Positions 1-7,630 of a stretch of DNA of 39,278 bases are shown in pieces. How positions within the stretch are numbered: position 1 is the first letter of the stretch; each line of letters opens with the position of its first letter. The DNA comes from DATFLL01 sp035267785 (GTDB taxonomy: Bacteria; Pseudomonadota; Gammaproteobacteria; DATFLL01). Where the stretch lies: the NCBI GenBank assembly GCA_035267785.1, contig DATFLL010000082.1, positions 1-39,278 on the forward strand, in the 5' to 3' direction. A program made the position numbers and the translations under genes. The notes under the pieces are model-generated. The model saw nothing but the letters and a program-made list of their open reading frames with translations, did no database searches and was not told where the DNA came from.

Positions 1-425
1 TCATCCAGTCGACCATCGCCATAGGCTCGGGCGGGCTCTTCGGCAAGGGCTGGCTCAATGGCACCCAGTCGCATCTGGATTTTCTACCTGAGCGCAAGAC
101 GGACTTTATCTTCGCCGTGTTCAGCGAGGAATTCGGATTCCTGGGAGTGATGCTGCTGCTCGCACTCTATCTGTTTGTCATCGCCCGGGGCCTGTACATC
201 GCCACGCAAGCACAGGACACCTACAGCCGGCTCGTTGCCGGGTCGATTACCCTGACATTCTTCGTCTACGTCTTCGTCAATATCGGGATGGTCTCGGGCC
301 TGCTGCCCGTGGTCGGCCTGCCGCTGCCGCTGGTCAGCTACGGCGGAACGTCGATGGTGACCTTGATGGCAGGTTTCGGTATCCTGATGTCCATTCACAC
401 GCACCGCAAGCTGCTAGCCACCTGA
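1..425 (+). CDS. rodA: Rod shape-determining protein RodA, C-terminal part (5' cut by window edge)
   Basis: This is the end of a SEDS-family peptidoglycan glycosyltransferase, the polymerase that works with PBP2 in the elongasome at the inner membrane. The reading frame is already open at the left edge (first full codon at position 3) and ends with TGA at 423-425. The visible 140 residues carry the SEDS signature GSGGLFGKGW, then LPERKTDFIFAVFSEEFG, and end with hydrophobic segments and the PLPLVSYGG motif before a short basic tail. These match RodA rather than FtsW, and the following mltB, rlpA and dacA genes are its usual neighbours. The N-terminal half, including most membrane helices, lies outside the window, so the start cannot be given. 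Confidence 0.95.
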   Translation, partial: IQSTIAIGSGGLFGKGWLNGTQSHLDFLPERKTDFIFAVFSEEFGFLGVMLLLALYLFVIARGLYIATQAQDTYSRLVAGSITLTFFVYVFVNIGMVSGLLPVVGLPLPLVSYGGTSMVTLMAGFGILMSIHTHRKLLAT

Positions 426-429
426 TGTC

Positions 430-1434
430 GTGATGCTGATGTTACGAGCCATTTCCTATCTTCTCGTCGCCGTTGTACTGAGCGCCGCAGTGCCGGGCTG
501 TACCGTGGCAAAACCGCGACCCCTCGACGAACGCCCCGAGGTCAATCGCTTCATCAAGGAGATGGTGCAAAAACACCGCTTCACTCGCCAGGAGCTCGAG
601 GAGATATTCTCCAAGGCGCGTATTCGCCCGAGCATCATCGCCGCGATATCCCGACCCGCCGAGTCCAAACCCTGGTACGAGTACCGCCCCATCTTCGTCA
701 CGAGCTCGCGCATCAGCGGCGGCGTCGCCTTCTGGAAGAAGAACGCCGACATACTCGAACGCGCGCAGGCCACCTACGGCGTACCGCCGCAGATACTGGT
801 GGCGATCCTCGGCGTGGAGACCCGCTACGGCCAACAAAAGGGCGGCTATCCGGTAATCGATTCCTTGTCGACGCTGGCCTTCGATTACCCGCCGCGCAGC
901 GCCTTTTTCAAAAAGGAGCTGGAGCAGTACCTGCTCATGACGCGCGAGGAGAATATCGACCCGTTGAAGCTGGTCGGCTCCTATGCGGGCGCCATGGGAC
1001 AGCCCCAATTCATCTCCAGCAGCTTTCGCAGCTATGCAGTGGACTTCGACGGCGACGGTCACCGCGATCTATGGGACAACGCCGCCGACGCCATTGGCAG
1101 TGTGGCCAACTACTTCAAGAAGCACGGCTGGCAGGCGGGCGAGCCCATCGCCAGCCGCGCCGACGTGAAGGGCAAGGACTACCAGAAGCTGGTCGATGCC
1201 GGTCTCAAACCCTCGTTCACACCTGCACAGCTGCGCCAGGCGGGAGTGACCTTCAAGGGCGACCCCGGACCGGACGCCAAAGGCGCGCTCATCGAGCTGA
1301 AGACCGATTACGGCCACGAGTACTGGGTCGGCTGGCAAAACTTCTATGTCATCACGCGCTACAACCACAGCGCCTTGTACGCGATGGCCGTCTATCAGCT
1401 GAGCGAGCGTATACGTCAGGCGCGCGAAGACTGA
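430..1434 (+). CDS. mltB: Membrane-bound lytic murein transglycosylase B
   Basis: This is a lytic transglycosylase that cleaves the MurNAc-GlcNAc bond of peptidoglycan non-hydrolytically, leaving 1,6-anhydroMurNAc ends. The N-terminus is a lipoprotein signal peptide with a probable lipid-bearing Cys at about residue 24 (VPGC), so the protein should be anchored to the outer membrane. The SLT_2-type catalytic domain includes ILGVETRYG with the presumed catalytic Glu near residue 130, followed by GAMGQPQFISSS and FDGDGHRDLW. The length of 334 residues is close to that of E. coli MltB. The reading frame opens at GTG 430; in-frame ATGs at 433 and 439 are equally possible starts and give a shorter n-region. 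It lies four bases after rodA and is surely co-transcribed with it. The products of this enzyme can feed the AmgK-MurU route encoded further on. Confidence 0.93.
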   Translation: MMLMLRAISYLLVAVVLSAAVPGCTVAKPRPLDERPEVNRFIKEMVQKHRFTRQELEEIFSKARIRPSIIAAISRPAESKPWYEYRPIFVTSSRISGGVAFWKKNADILERAQATYGVPPQILVAILGVETRYGQQKGGYPVIDSLSTLAFDYPPRSAFFKKELEQYLLMTREENIDPLKLVGSYAGAMGQPQFISSSFRSYAVDFDGDGHRDLWDNAADAIGSVANYFKKHGWQAGEPIASRADVKGKDYQKLVDAGLKPSFTPAQLRQAGVTFKGDPGPDAKGALIELKTDYGHEYWVGWQNFYVITRYNHSALYAMAVYQLSERIRQARED

Positions 1435-1567
1435 CGGTGCTAAAATCGGGCCATGGCTGTCGAACAGAGCCGGTCGGTTCCGAGAAAAAACGCGAACGCT
1501 TCACATGAGGCCGGGACACCCGACTCGGTTGACGCCGCGAACGCAGGTACGATGGGCCGCTGAAACC

Positions 1568-2479
1568 ATGCACCACAACGCGACGATCGACGGTACCGTC
1601 AAAAGCCTGGAAACCCGGCCGGCTGCACATGTCCTGTCTCTGGTCGCGTCGTTGTTGCTGATTGCCGGGTGCGCCGGCCCCTCGAACGATTTTCTTCCCG
1701 GTAAAGACGGCGGGCCCAGCGGCCCGGTCGATGTCTCCAATATCCCCAACGCCGTCCCCCATGTCGAGCCGCGCAGCGAGTCGGGTAATCCGTCGAGCTA
1801 TGTCGTCGCCGGCCGTCGCTACCATGTGCTCAACAGCGCCCACGGTTATGTAAAGCGCGGCATCGCCTCCTGGTACGGACGCAAGTTCCACGGCCGTCTG
1901 ACCGCCAGCGGCGAGCGTTACAACATGTACGCCATGACCGCGGCGCACCGCACCCTGCCGCTGCCCACCTACGTCCAGGTAACCAACCTGCGCAACGGGC
2001 GACACGTCATCGTGAAAGTCAACGACCGCGGTCCGTTTGCCCGCAACCGTCTCATCGACCTGTCGTATGCCGCGGCAAAGAAACTGGGCATCACCGGCCA
2101 CGGTACGGCACCGGTGGAGGTGCGCGCGATCGATCCGCGCACCTATCAACGACGGGTGGCCGAACATCGACCTCCCGCACCGCCCGCCCCCGCGCCACAC
2201 GAGTCCGCCTCGGCCGAAACGCCCGATCACTCGGCGGCCGGAGGCGGTGGCGTGTATCTGCAGGTCGGTGCCTACAGCAGCTTCGACAACGCCGAACACA
2301 TGCTCAAGCGCCTGGACGACCAGTTCCACTCCGTGCACATCAGCGCAGGGCTGGATGCCGGTCGAGCCAGGATCTATCGCGTGCGTATCGGTCCCATCCG
2401 CGGCACCGCCGAGGAATCCCACGCGATGCAGACCCTGGAGCGCCTCGGCCTGCGATTCACCCGGATCAGCCTGGAATAG
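1568..2479 (+). CDS. rlpA: Septal ring lytic transglycosylase RlpA (DPBB + SPOR lipoprotein)
   Basis: This is an outer-membrane lipoprotein that in Pseudomonas cleaves stem-less (denuded) glycan strands at the septum. A hydrophobic stretch ends in LLLIAGC, a good lipobox. The double-psi beta-barrel follows (GIASWYGRKFHGRLTASGERYNMY... to KVNDRGPF), with a Glu in SGERYN and a His in AAHRTLP eleven residues apart, the spacing I recall for the essential pair in P. aeruginosa RlpA. A Pro/Ala-rich linker leads to a C-terminal SPOR domain (VYLQVGAYSSF...), which binds denuded glycan. The frame is open from an ATG at 1505. I prefer ATG 1568 because the longer form would give an n-region of about 40 residues before the lipobox, but neither start has a clear ribosome site. 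Confidence 0.9.
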   Translation: MHHNATIDGTVKSLETRPAAHVLSLVASLLLIAGCAGPSNDFLPGKDGGPSGPVDVSNIPNAVPHVEPRSESGNPSSYVVAGRRYHVLNSAHGYVKRGIASWYGRKFHGRLTASGERYNMYAMTAAHRTLPLPTYVQVTNLRNGRHVIVKVNDRGPFARNRLIDLSYAAAKKLGITGHGTAPVEVRAIDPRTYQRRVAEHRPPAPPAPAPHESASAETPDHSAAGGGGVYLQVGAYSSFDNAEHMLKRLDDQFHSVHISAGLDAGRARIYRVRIGPIRGTAEESHAMQTLERLGLRFTRISLE

Positions 2480-2539
2480 TCGAAAAAAAGCCTCCGCGGC
2501 GCGCGAATATGCCTCGGATCTGGGAACCACGGCTACGTT

Positions 2540-2567
2540 TTGGCGTCCAACCGCGGTACACTACAAA
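2540..2567 (+). promoter_or_regulatory. Possible sigma70 promoter before dacA
   Basis: TTGGCG (2540-2545) and TACAAA (2562-2567) are separated by 16 bases, each matching four of six consensus positions. An overlapping TACACT sits at 2557-2562. The site lies about 40 bases upstream of the signal-peptide start chosen for dacA. This is weak evidence by sequence alone; dacA may also be read from the rodA-rlpA transcript. Confidence 0.3.
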
Positions 2568-2607
2568 CCTGCATTCGCTCATATCACTGGTTCATAGGTC
2601 TGCCCCC

Positions 2608-3738
2608 ATGCGATCGCTACTGGCAATTGTTGTACTGTTGTTTTCCGCCCCCCTGTTGGCGGCCCCCGAGCTCATCCCGGCCGCGCCCGACGTCGGCGCC
2701 AAGGCCTATCTCCTGGAGGACTTCCACAGCGGGGATGTCCTCGCCGAACAGGATGCCGACAAGCGCATCGAACCGGCGAGTCTGACCAAGCTCATGACGT
2801 CCTATGTGGTCGCCTATGAGCTGGCCAACGGGACCATCCACCTGGACGACAAGGTGCGCATCAGCAAGAAGGCGTGGAAAATGGGCGGCTCGCGTATGTT
2901 CGTGGAGGTAGGCACGAAGGTACCCGTGCGCGAGTTGATCAAGGGCATGGTCGTGCAATCGGGCAACGACGCCACGGTCGCCTTGGCCGAATACGTTGCC
3001 GGCAGCGAAGACGCCTTTGTGGATCTGATGAACGAGCACGCGCGCGAGCTCGGCATGAAGAATACGCACTTCGCCAACGCAACGGGCCTGCCCAATCCCA
3101 AGCACTACACCACGGCGCGCGATCTGGCCAAGCTCACGCGCGCACTCATTCGCGACTTTCCGCAGGACTACGACTGGTACGACGTCAAGGAATACACGTA
3201 CAACCACATCAAGCAATACAATCGCAATCGTCTGCTCTGGCTCGACGATCGCGTCGACGGCGTCAAGACCGGACACACGCATTCGGCCGGCTACTGCCTG
3301 ATCGCCTCGGCCAAACAGGACGCGATGCGGCTCATTTCGGTGGTCGTAGGCACGAAGAGCGATCATGCACGCGTGCAGGCGAGCCGCGCGCTACTGAACT
3401 ACGGTTTCCGTTTCTACAACACCTACAAGCTGTACGGCGCCGGCAAGCCGCTGACGACGATGACCATCTACAAGGGCGCGCAGGAGAAGCTGCCGCTCGG
3501 CCTCGACCGTGATCTGTATATCACGATACCGCGCGGACAGCGCGATCACATCAAGGCCAATATGGACGTCGACGCCACCATCGTCGCACCCGCCCACAAG
3601 GGCCAGAGCTTCGGCGCGGTCAATGTCACGCTGGATGGCAAACCGGTGGCGAAGCGCCCCTTGGTGGCGCTGCAGGACGTGCCCGAGGGCGGCCTGTGGC
3701 GACGGATGGTCGACAACGTCGTTTTGATGTTCAAATAA
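2608..3738 (+). CDS. dacA: D-alanyl-D-alanine carboxypeptidase (PBP5/6 type)
   Basis: This is a periplasmic low-molecular-mass penicillin-binding protein that removes the terminal D-Ala from pentapeptide stems. All three serine-peptidase S11 motifs are present: S58-L-T-K61, S118-G-N120 and K220-T-G. The N-terminus (MRSLLAIVVLLFSAPLLAA) is a clear signal peptide, which is why ATG 2608 is chosen although the frame is open from 2509. The C-terminal region holds the PBP5 beta domain (roughly residues 285-355), and the last residues (LWRRMVDNVVLMFK) form the amphipathic helix that anchors such enzymes to the inner membrane. The mature length is normal for the family. The aminotransferase immediately downstream could use the D-alanine released here once it is imported. 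Confidence 0.96.
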   Translation: MRSLLAIVVLLFSAPLLAAPELIPAAPDVGAKAYLLEDFHSGDVLAEQDADKRIEPASLTKLMTSYVVAYELANGTIHLDDKVRISKKAWKMGGSRMFVEVGTKVPVRELIKGMVVQSGNDATVALAEYVAGSEDAFVDLMNEHARELGMKNTHFANATGLPNPKHYTTARDLAKLTRALIRDFPQDYDWYDVKEYTYNHIKQYNRNRLLWLDDRVDGVKTGHTHSAGYCLIASAKQDAMRLISVVVGTKSDHARVQASRALLNYGFRFYNTYKLYGAGKPLTTMTIYKGAQEKLPLGLDRDLYITIPRGQRDHIKANMDVDATIVAPAHKGQSFGAVNVTLDGKPVAKRPLVALQDVPEGGLWRRMVDNVVLMFK

Positions 3739-3772
3739 ACGCAGCGGCGAATCGACCCCCGCACCCAAGCCC

Positions 3773-4639
3773 ATGAGTGCCGACATCGTCTATCTCAACG
3801 GCGAGTTCCTGCCCGCCGATCAGGCCAAGGTCTCGGTCCTTGACCGCGGCTTCGTCTTCGGCGACGGCGTCTACGAGGTCATTCCCGTGTTCGGCAACCG
3901 TCTGTTCCGCCTGGAGCAGCACCTCGATCGCCTCGAACGCAGCATGGCCGGCATTCGCCTGAGCAATCCAATGAGCCGCGAGGCATGGCAGAGCATGCTG
4001 GAGGAGCTGGTCGAACGTAACGCGGACGGCACCGACCAGTCGGTCTATCTGCAGGTTACACGCGGCGTGGCGCGGCGCGATCACGGCTTCCCCGACGGGG
4101 TCACGCCCACCGTGTTGGCGATGTGCAATCCGATCGCAACCATGGACCCCGAGGTGGCAGCGCATGGCGTCGCGGCCATCACCCTCGACGACATCCGCTG
4201 GCAGTACTGCAACATCAAGGCGATCACGCTGCTGCCCAACATCCTGTTGCGCCAACAGGCGCTGGATCGCGATGCGGTCGAGGCGATTCTGGTACGCGAT
4301 GGCCTGGTGACCGAAGGGGCGGCCAGCAACGTCTTCGTGGTACGCCACGGCGTCTTGTTCACGCCGCCGACAGGGCCGCGCCTGCTGCCCGGCATTACCC
4401 GCGACCTGGTCGTCGAGCTCGCACGCAAAAACGGCATCGATTGCCGCGAAGAGGACATTCCGGTCGAGGCCCTGAGCCAGGCCGAGGAGATCTGGCTGAC
4501 CAGCTCCACCAAGGAGATACTCCCCGTTACCCGCCTGGATGACCGCCCCGTGGGCGAGGGCGAACCCGGCCCCCTGTGGCGGCGCCTGTACGACATCTAC
4601 CAGGAATACAAGCGCGCCCTGCGCGAGGCCGCGGCCTGA
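3773..4639 (+). CDS. dat: D-amino acid aminotransferase (class IV PLP enzyme)
   Basis: This fold-type IV PLP-dependent aminotransferase probably interconverts D-alanine plus 2-oxoglutarate with pyruvate plus D-glutamate in the cytoplasm. The start (YLNGEFLPADQAKVSVLDRG, then FGDGVYEVIPV) is typical of the D-amino acid branch. The Schiff-base lysine is K149 in NIKAITLLPN, and E181 in VTEGAASNVFVV is the cofactor-ring contact. The length of 288 residues is normal. Branched-chain aminotransferase and aminodeoxychorismate lyase share the fold, but RGVARRDHGFP and the position beside dacA favour a D-amino acid substrate. The gene begins 34 bases after dacA with only a weak ribosome site. It may recycle D-Ala released by DacA or supply D-Glu for wall synthesis; this link is inference from context. 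Confidence 0.88.
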   Translation: MSADIVYLNGEFLPADQAKVSVLDRGFVFGDGVYEVIPVFGNRLFRLEQHLDRLERSMAGIRLSNPMSREAWQSMLEELVERNADGTDQSVYLQVTRGVARRDHGFPDGVTPTVLAMCNPIATMDPEVAAHGVAAITLDDIRWQYCNIKAITLLPNILLRQQALDRDAVEAILVRDGLVTEGAASNVFVVRHGVLFTPPTGPRLLPGITRDLVVELARKNGIDCREEDIPVEALSQAEEIWLTSSTKEILPVTRLDDRPVGEGEPGPLWRRLYDIYQEYKRALREAAA

Positions 4640-4663
4640 CTCGCGTCCCAAATCGGTTATAAT
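4636..4663 (+). promoter_or_regulatory. Sigma70-type promoter for ybeD-lipB-lipA
   Basis: A perfect TATAAT at 4658-4663 is preceded, 16 bases upstream, by CTGACT (4636-4641, four of six matches to TTGACA). The -35 overlaps the stop codon of the aminotransferase gene. It is the best-looking promoter in the window. It would give a leader of about 100 bases before the ybeD ATG at 4770 and separates the wall genes from the lipoate genes. Confidence 0.55.
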
Positions 4664-4670
4664 AGGCCCT

Positions 4671-4706
4671 CGCCCGAGGATTCCGCCCCGGATCGGAGCT
4701 CGGGCG
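4671..4706 (+). other. Inverted repeat in the ybeD leader
   Basis: CGCCCGAG (4671-4678) and its exact reverse complement CTCGGGCG (4699-4706) flank a 20-base spacer. The left arm begins about where transcription from the TATAAT at 4658-4663 should start. It could be a 5' stem that stabilises the mRNA, a dyad operator, or chance in GC-rich DNA. No T-tract follows, so it is not an obvious terminator. Confidence 0.35.
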
Positions 4707-4769
4707 CCCCGGGTTCTCCCTGGTCCAACCGTCTTTTCGCCTTACCGACGCCGCGTCCCGATAACAGCC

Positions 4770-5081
4770 ATGTCCGATCCCGAACATCCAACAACCAAGC
4801 CTCAAGCGGCGCCCGAGTCCGCACTGGAGTTTCCTTGCCGCTTTCCCATCAAGGTCATGGGCGAGGCCGGCGAGGACCAGGGCGAGTCGTTCGAGGCGCT
4901 GGTGGTCACCGTCGTGCGCCGCCACGCGCCCGACCTGGGCGAGGGGGCCGTGGCGCGCCGCGCCAGCCGCGAAGGCCGGTACCTGTCGTTGACCGTGACC
5001 GTCAACGCGACCAGCCGCGAGCAGCTCGACGCGATCTACCGCGCGCTGACCGCGCTGGACGAAGTCCTGATGGCGCTGTGA
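4770..5081 (+). CDS. ybeD: YbeD/DUF493 family small ACT-like protein
   Basis: This 103-residue cytoplasmic protein of the DUF493 (YbeD) family has an ACT-like fold; its biochemical role is not settled. The core is recognisable: FPCRFPIKVMGEAG, then FEALVVTVVRRHAP, and SLTVTVNATSREQLDAIYRALTA near the end. It is followed one base later by lipB, the same order (ybeD-lipB-lipA) as in E. coli, which suggests a supporting or regulatory part in lipoate metabolism, though none is proven. The ATG at 4770 is chosen because the family core begins soon after it. The frame is open upstream to 4539, but that stretch overlaps the aminotransferase gene and the promoter. Confidence 0.9.
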   Translation: MSDPEHPTTKPQAAPESALEFPCRFPIKVMGEAGEDQGESFEALVVTVVRRHAPDLGEGAVARRASREGRYLSLTVTVNATSREQLDAIYRALTALDEVLMAL

Positions 5082-5082
5082 C

Positions 5083-5796
5083 ATGAGCCGCGCCCCTCGA
5101 CCTGAATTGCTGGTACGCGACCTCGGCCGGCGCGACTACGAGCCCGTGTGGCGCGCCATGCAGGCCCAGGCCGACGCGCGCGGGGCCAACAGCCCCGACG
5201 AGCTGTGGGTGGTCGAGCACCCGCCCGTATTCACTCTCGGTCGCAACGCCAAGCGCGAGCATCTGCTCGCCCCGGGCGACATCCCCGTGATCGCCGTCGA
5301 TCGCGGCGGGCAGGTGACCTATCACGGACCCGGTCAGGTCGTAATCTATCTGCTGATCGACCTGCCGCGCCTCGGGCTGGGGGTGCGCACACTGGTCACT
5401 CACATCGAACAGGCCATCGTCGAGCTGTTGGCCGACTACGGCATCGCGGCGGCGGCTCGCGCCGATGCGCCCGGCGTCTACGTCGACGGCGCCAAGGTCG
5501 CGGCGCTGGGACTGCGCATTCGCCGGGGCCGCAGCTATCACGGTCTGAGCCTCAATGTCGCCATGGACCTGGAGCCCTTCGCGCGGATCAATCCCTGCGG
5601 CCACGCGGGCATGGCCGTGACGCAGCTCGCCGACCTCGGCGTCAGTCACACGCCGTCCGAAGTCGCCTCGGGGCTGGTCGAGCGGCTCCGGGCGCGCCTG
5701 GGCTACCCCGTCACGCCGGTCGCGCCCGCCGCGGGCGAACGCGAGGAGATTGCAGAAACGCCATGCCGGCAGACGGCGAGACAATCGCATGTCTGA
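5083..5796 (+). CDS. lipB: Octanoyl-[acyl-carrier-protein]:protein N-octanoyltransferase
   Basis: LipB moves the octanoyl chain from acyl carrier protein to the lipoyl domains of 2-oxoacid dehydrogenases and the glycine cleavage H protein, the first step of endogenous lipoate synthesis. The catalytic pair is visible: K138 in VDGAKVAALGLRI and C172 in RINPCGHAGMAVTQL. Other family blocks are WVVEHPPVFTLGRNAK and the glycine-rich DRGGQVTYHGPGQ. The 237 residues are slightly longer than E. coli LipB because of a C-terminal tail after about residue 210. Its start lies one base after the ybeD stop, and its last 8 bases overlap lipA, so translation is probably coupled. Confidence 0.96.
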   Translation: MSRAPRPELLVRDLGRRDYEPVWRAMQAQADARGANSPDELWVVEHPPVFTLGRNAKREHLLAPGDIPVIAVDRGGQVTYHGPGQVVIYLLIDLPRLGLGVRTLVTHIEQAIVELLADYGIAAAARADAPGVYVDGAKVAALGLRIRRGRSYHGLSLNVAMDLEPFARINPCGHAGMAVTQLADLGVSHTPSEVASGLVERLRARLGYPVTPVAPAAGEREEIAETPCRQTARQSHV

Positions 5797-6760
5797 AGAT
5801 CGCAACACCGACGAGCCGACGGTCCAGGCCCCCAACCCGCTGAAGGGCGAGTCGAAGACCGCGCGCATCCCGATCAAGGTGGTGCCGGCCGAACGCCCGC
5901 TGCCCAAGCCGCGCTGGATCCGCGCACGCTCGCCGAACAGCCCCGAAGTCGTTCGCCTCAAGCAGGTGCTGCGCCGCCAAAATCTGCACACCGTCTGCGA
6001 AGAGGCGGCCTGTCCCAACCTGGGTGAATGCTTCGCCCACGGCACCGCGACGTTCATGATCATGGGCGATGTGTGTACCCGGCGCTGTCCCTTCTGCGAC
6101 GTGGCCCACGGCCGCCCGGCGCCGCTCGACGTGGACGAGCCGCGCCACCTCGGCGAGACCATCGCCGCCATGGGCCTGCGCTATGTGGTGATCACCTCCG
6201 TCGACCGGGACGATCTGCGCGACGGCGGCGCGGGACACTTCGTCGCCTGCATCGAAGCGGTCCGCGAACTCAGCCCGAACACGCGTATCGAGGTCCTGGT
6301 GCCGGATTTTCGCGGCCGTATGGACATGGCGTTGGGTATCCTGCGCGCGGCACCGCCCGACGTGTTCAACCACAACCTGGAAACCGTACCGCGCCTGTAC
6401 AAGCAGGCCCGCCCCGGCGCCGACTACGCGTGGTCGCTGGAGCTCATCCGCCGGTTCAAGGCCGAACATCCCGGCGTGCCGACCAAGTCGGGGCTGATGC
6501 TGGGCTTGGGGGAGGAACTCGACGAGGTCGAAGCGGTGATGCGCGATCTTCGCGCACACGACTGCGACATGCTGACCCTGGGCCAATACCTCCAACCCAG
6601 TCGCCATCACCTCCCCGTGGCGCGCTACGTCACGCCCGAGGAGTTCGACACCCTGGCCGCGCGTGCCCGCGCGCTGGGTTTTACCAACGTGGCGAGCGGA
6701 CCGATGGTGCGCTCGTCCTACCATGCCGACCGCCAGGCCGCGGGCGAGGCGGTCGTCTGA
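5789..6760 (+). CDS. lipA: Lipoyl synthase
   Basis: This radical-SAM enzyme inserts two sulfur atoms into protein-bound octanoyl groups. Both iron-sulfur sets are present: the auxiliary cluster cysteines C70, C75 and C81 (CEEAACPNLGEC) and the radical-SAM set C96-x3-C100-x2-C103 (CTRRCPFC). The C-terminal RSSYHAD supplies the serine that ligates the auxiliary cluster. The length of 323 residues matches the family. The frame is open from ATG 5750, but ATG 5789 fits the family's N-terminus and creates an 8-base overlap with the end of lipB, preceded by GGCGAG as a ribosome site. It acts directly after LipB on the same protein substrates. Confidence 0.97.
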   Translation: MSEDRNTDEPTVQAPNPLKGESKTARIPIKVVPAERPLPKPRWIRARSPNSPEVVRLKQVLRRQNLHTVCEEAACPNLGECFAHGTATFMIMGDVCTRRCPFCDVAHGRPAPLDVDEPRHLGETIAAMGLRYVVITSVDRDDLRDGGAGHFVACIEAVRELSPNTRIEVLVPDFRGRMDMALGILRAAPPDVFNHNLETVPRLYKQARPGADYAWSLELIRRFKAEHPGVPTKSGLMLGLGEELDEVEAVMRDLRAHDCDMLTLGQYLQPSRHHLPVARYVTPEEFDTLAARARALGFTNVASGPMVRSSYHADRQAAGEAVV

Positions 6761-6811
6761 CCGTGCCTGGGGGCGCACATCCATGCCGCGCCTGACATCA
6801 GACTCGTCCAC

Positions 6812-7576
6812 ATGGAGCTGATACTCAGCCACGCCGCGGGCGACCTGCTGCGCCCGCCGGGGATCGTGCTGCTCGTCCTCGTGCTCGGCCTGCTGCTGGG
6901 CCGGCATTGGCCGCGCACCGCGCTGGGCCTGGTCATCGGCGCCGTCGTGCTGCTGTACGTGCTGAGCCTGCCCCTCGTCGGCGCCTCCCTGATGCACCTG
7001 GCCGAATCACGCTACCCCCCGCTCTCACCCAAGAATATCCGCGCCGACGCCGCCGGGGCGATCGTGGTCCTCGGCGCCGGCCGCTACGCCGACGCACCCG
7101 AATACGGCGGGGACACACCGTCGCGCTACACGCTCGAGCGCCTGCGCTATGCGGCCCGCCTGCACCAGCTCACCGGTCTGCCCGTGCTGGTCAGCGGCGG
7201 GCGCCCGTTCGGCTCGGCGCGCTCCGAGGCCTCGCTGATGCGCGACAGTCTGCAAGATGACTTCCACGTGCCGGTGCGCTGGATCGAAGGCCAGAGCGAT
7301 ACGACCTGGCAGAATGCGCGCAACAGCGCCGCCCTGCTCGAGTCCAGCGGCGTGCGACGGATCTATCTGGTCACGCACGCAGCGCACATGGCGCGCGCCG
7401 TCGTCGCATTTGAACAAAACGGCCTGCAGGTCATTCCCGCCCCCACCGGCTTCACCACCGTCCAGGACAATTACCCGCTGCTGTTGCAGTTGATGCCGCA
7501 GGCGAATGCGCTGCGCGACAGCAGCACCGCCGTGCGCGAGGCATTGGGACGTGTGTGGTACGGGCTGCGCCGCTGA
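6812..7576 (+). CDS. YdcF/ElyC/SanA-family (DUF218) membrane protein
   Basis: This is a 254-residue protein with two N-terminal membrane segments (roughly residues 15-30 and 35-55) and a DUF218 domain that should face the periplasm. Family features are GAIVVLGAGRYADAPEYGG, LPVLVSGGRP, the acidic ARSEASLMRD stretch, and SDTTWQNARNSAALL followed by YLVTHAAHMARAV. Within the superfamily it looks most like ElyC, which in E. coli affects undecaprenyl-phosphate-dependent envelope assembly and peptidoglycan synthesis at low temperature. A more exact function cannot be read from the sequence. It follows lipA by 51 bases with no evident promoter and no strong ribosome site. The next gene is convergent. 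Confidence 0.85.
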   Translation: MELILSHAAGDLLRPPGIVLLVLVLGLLLGRHWPRTALGLVIGAVVLLYVLSLPLVGASLMHLAESRYPPLSPKNIRADAAGAIVVLGAGRYADAPEYGGDTPSRYTLERLRYAARLHQLTGLPVLVSGGRPFGSARSEASLMRDSLQDDFHVPVRWIEGQSDTTWQNARNSAALLESSGVRRIYLVTHAAHMARAVVAFEQNGLQVIPAPTGFTTVQDNYPLLLQLMPQANALRDSSTAVREALGRVWYGLRR

Positions 7577-7590
7577 GACAAGCCGAGCCG

Positions 7591-7608
7591 AGCGAACGCA
7601 TGTTCGCT
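7591..7608. terminator. Stem-loop between convergent genes
   Basis: AGCGAAC (7591-7597) and GTTCGCT (7602-7608) form a perfect 7-bp stem with a GCAT loop. It lies in the 54-base gap between the ends of the ydcF-like gene and the convergent hydrolase gene. There is no T-tract on either strand, so intrinsic termination is doubtful; position is the main argument. Confidence 0.3.
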
Positions 7609-7630
7609 TCCCCGCAGCGCGGCGGGTTGG

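Noticed and set aside
5083..6760. Overlap of lipB and lipA as a sign of frameshift or fusion
   Set aside because: Both genes are complete with all catalytic residues; the 8-base overlap is ordinary translational coupling.
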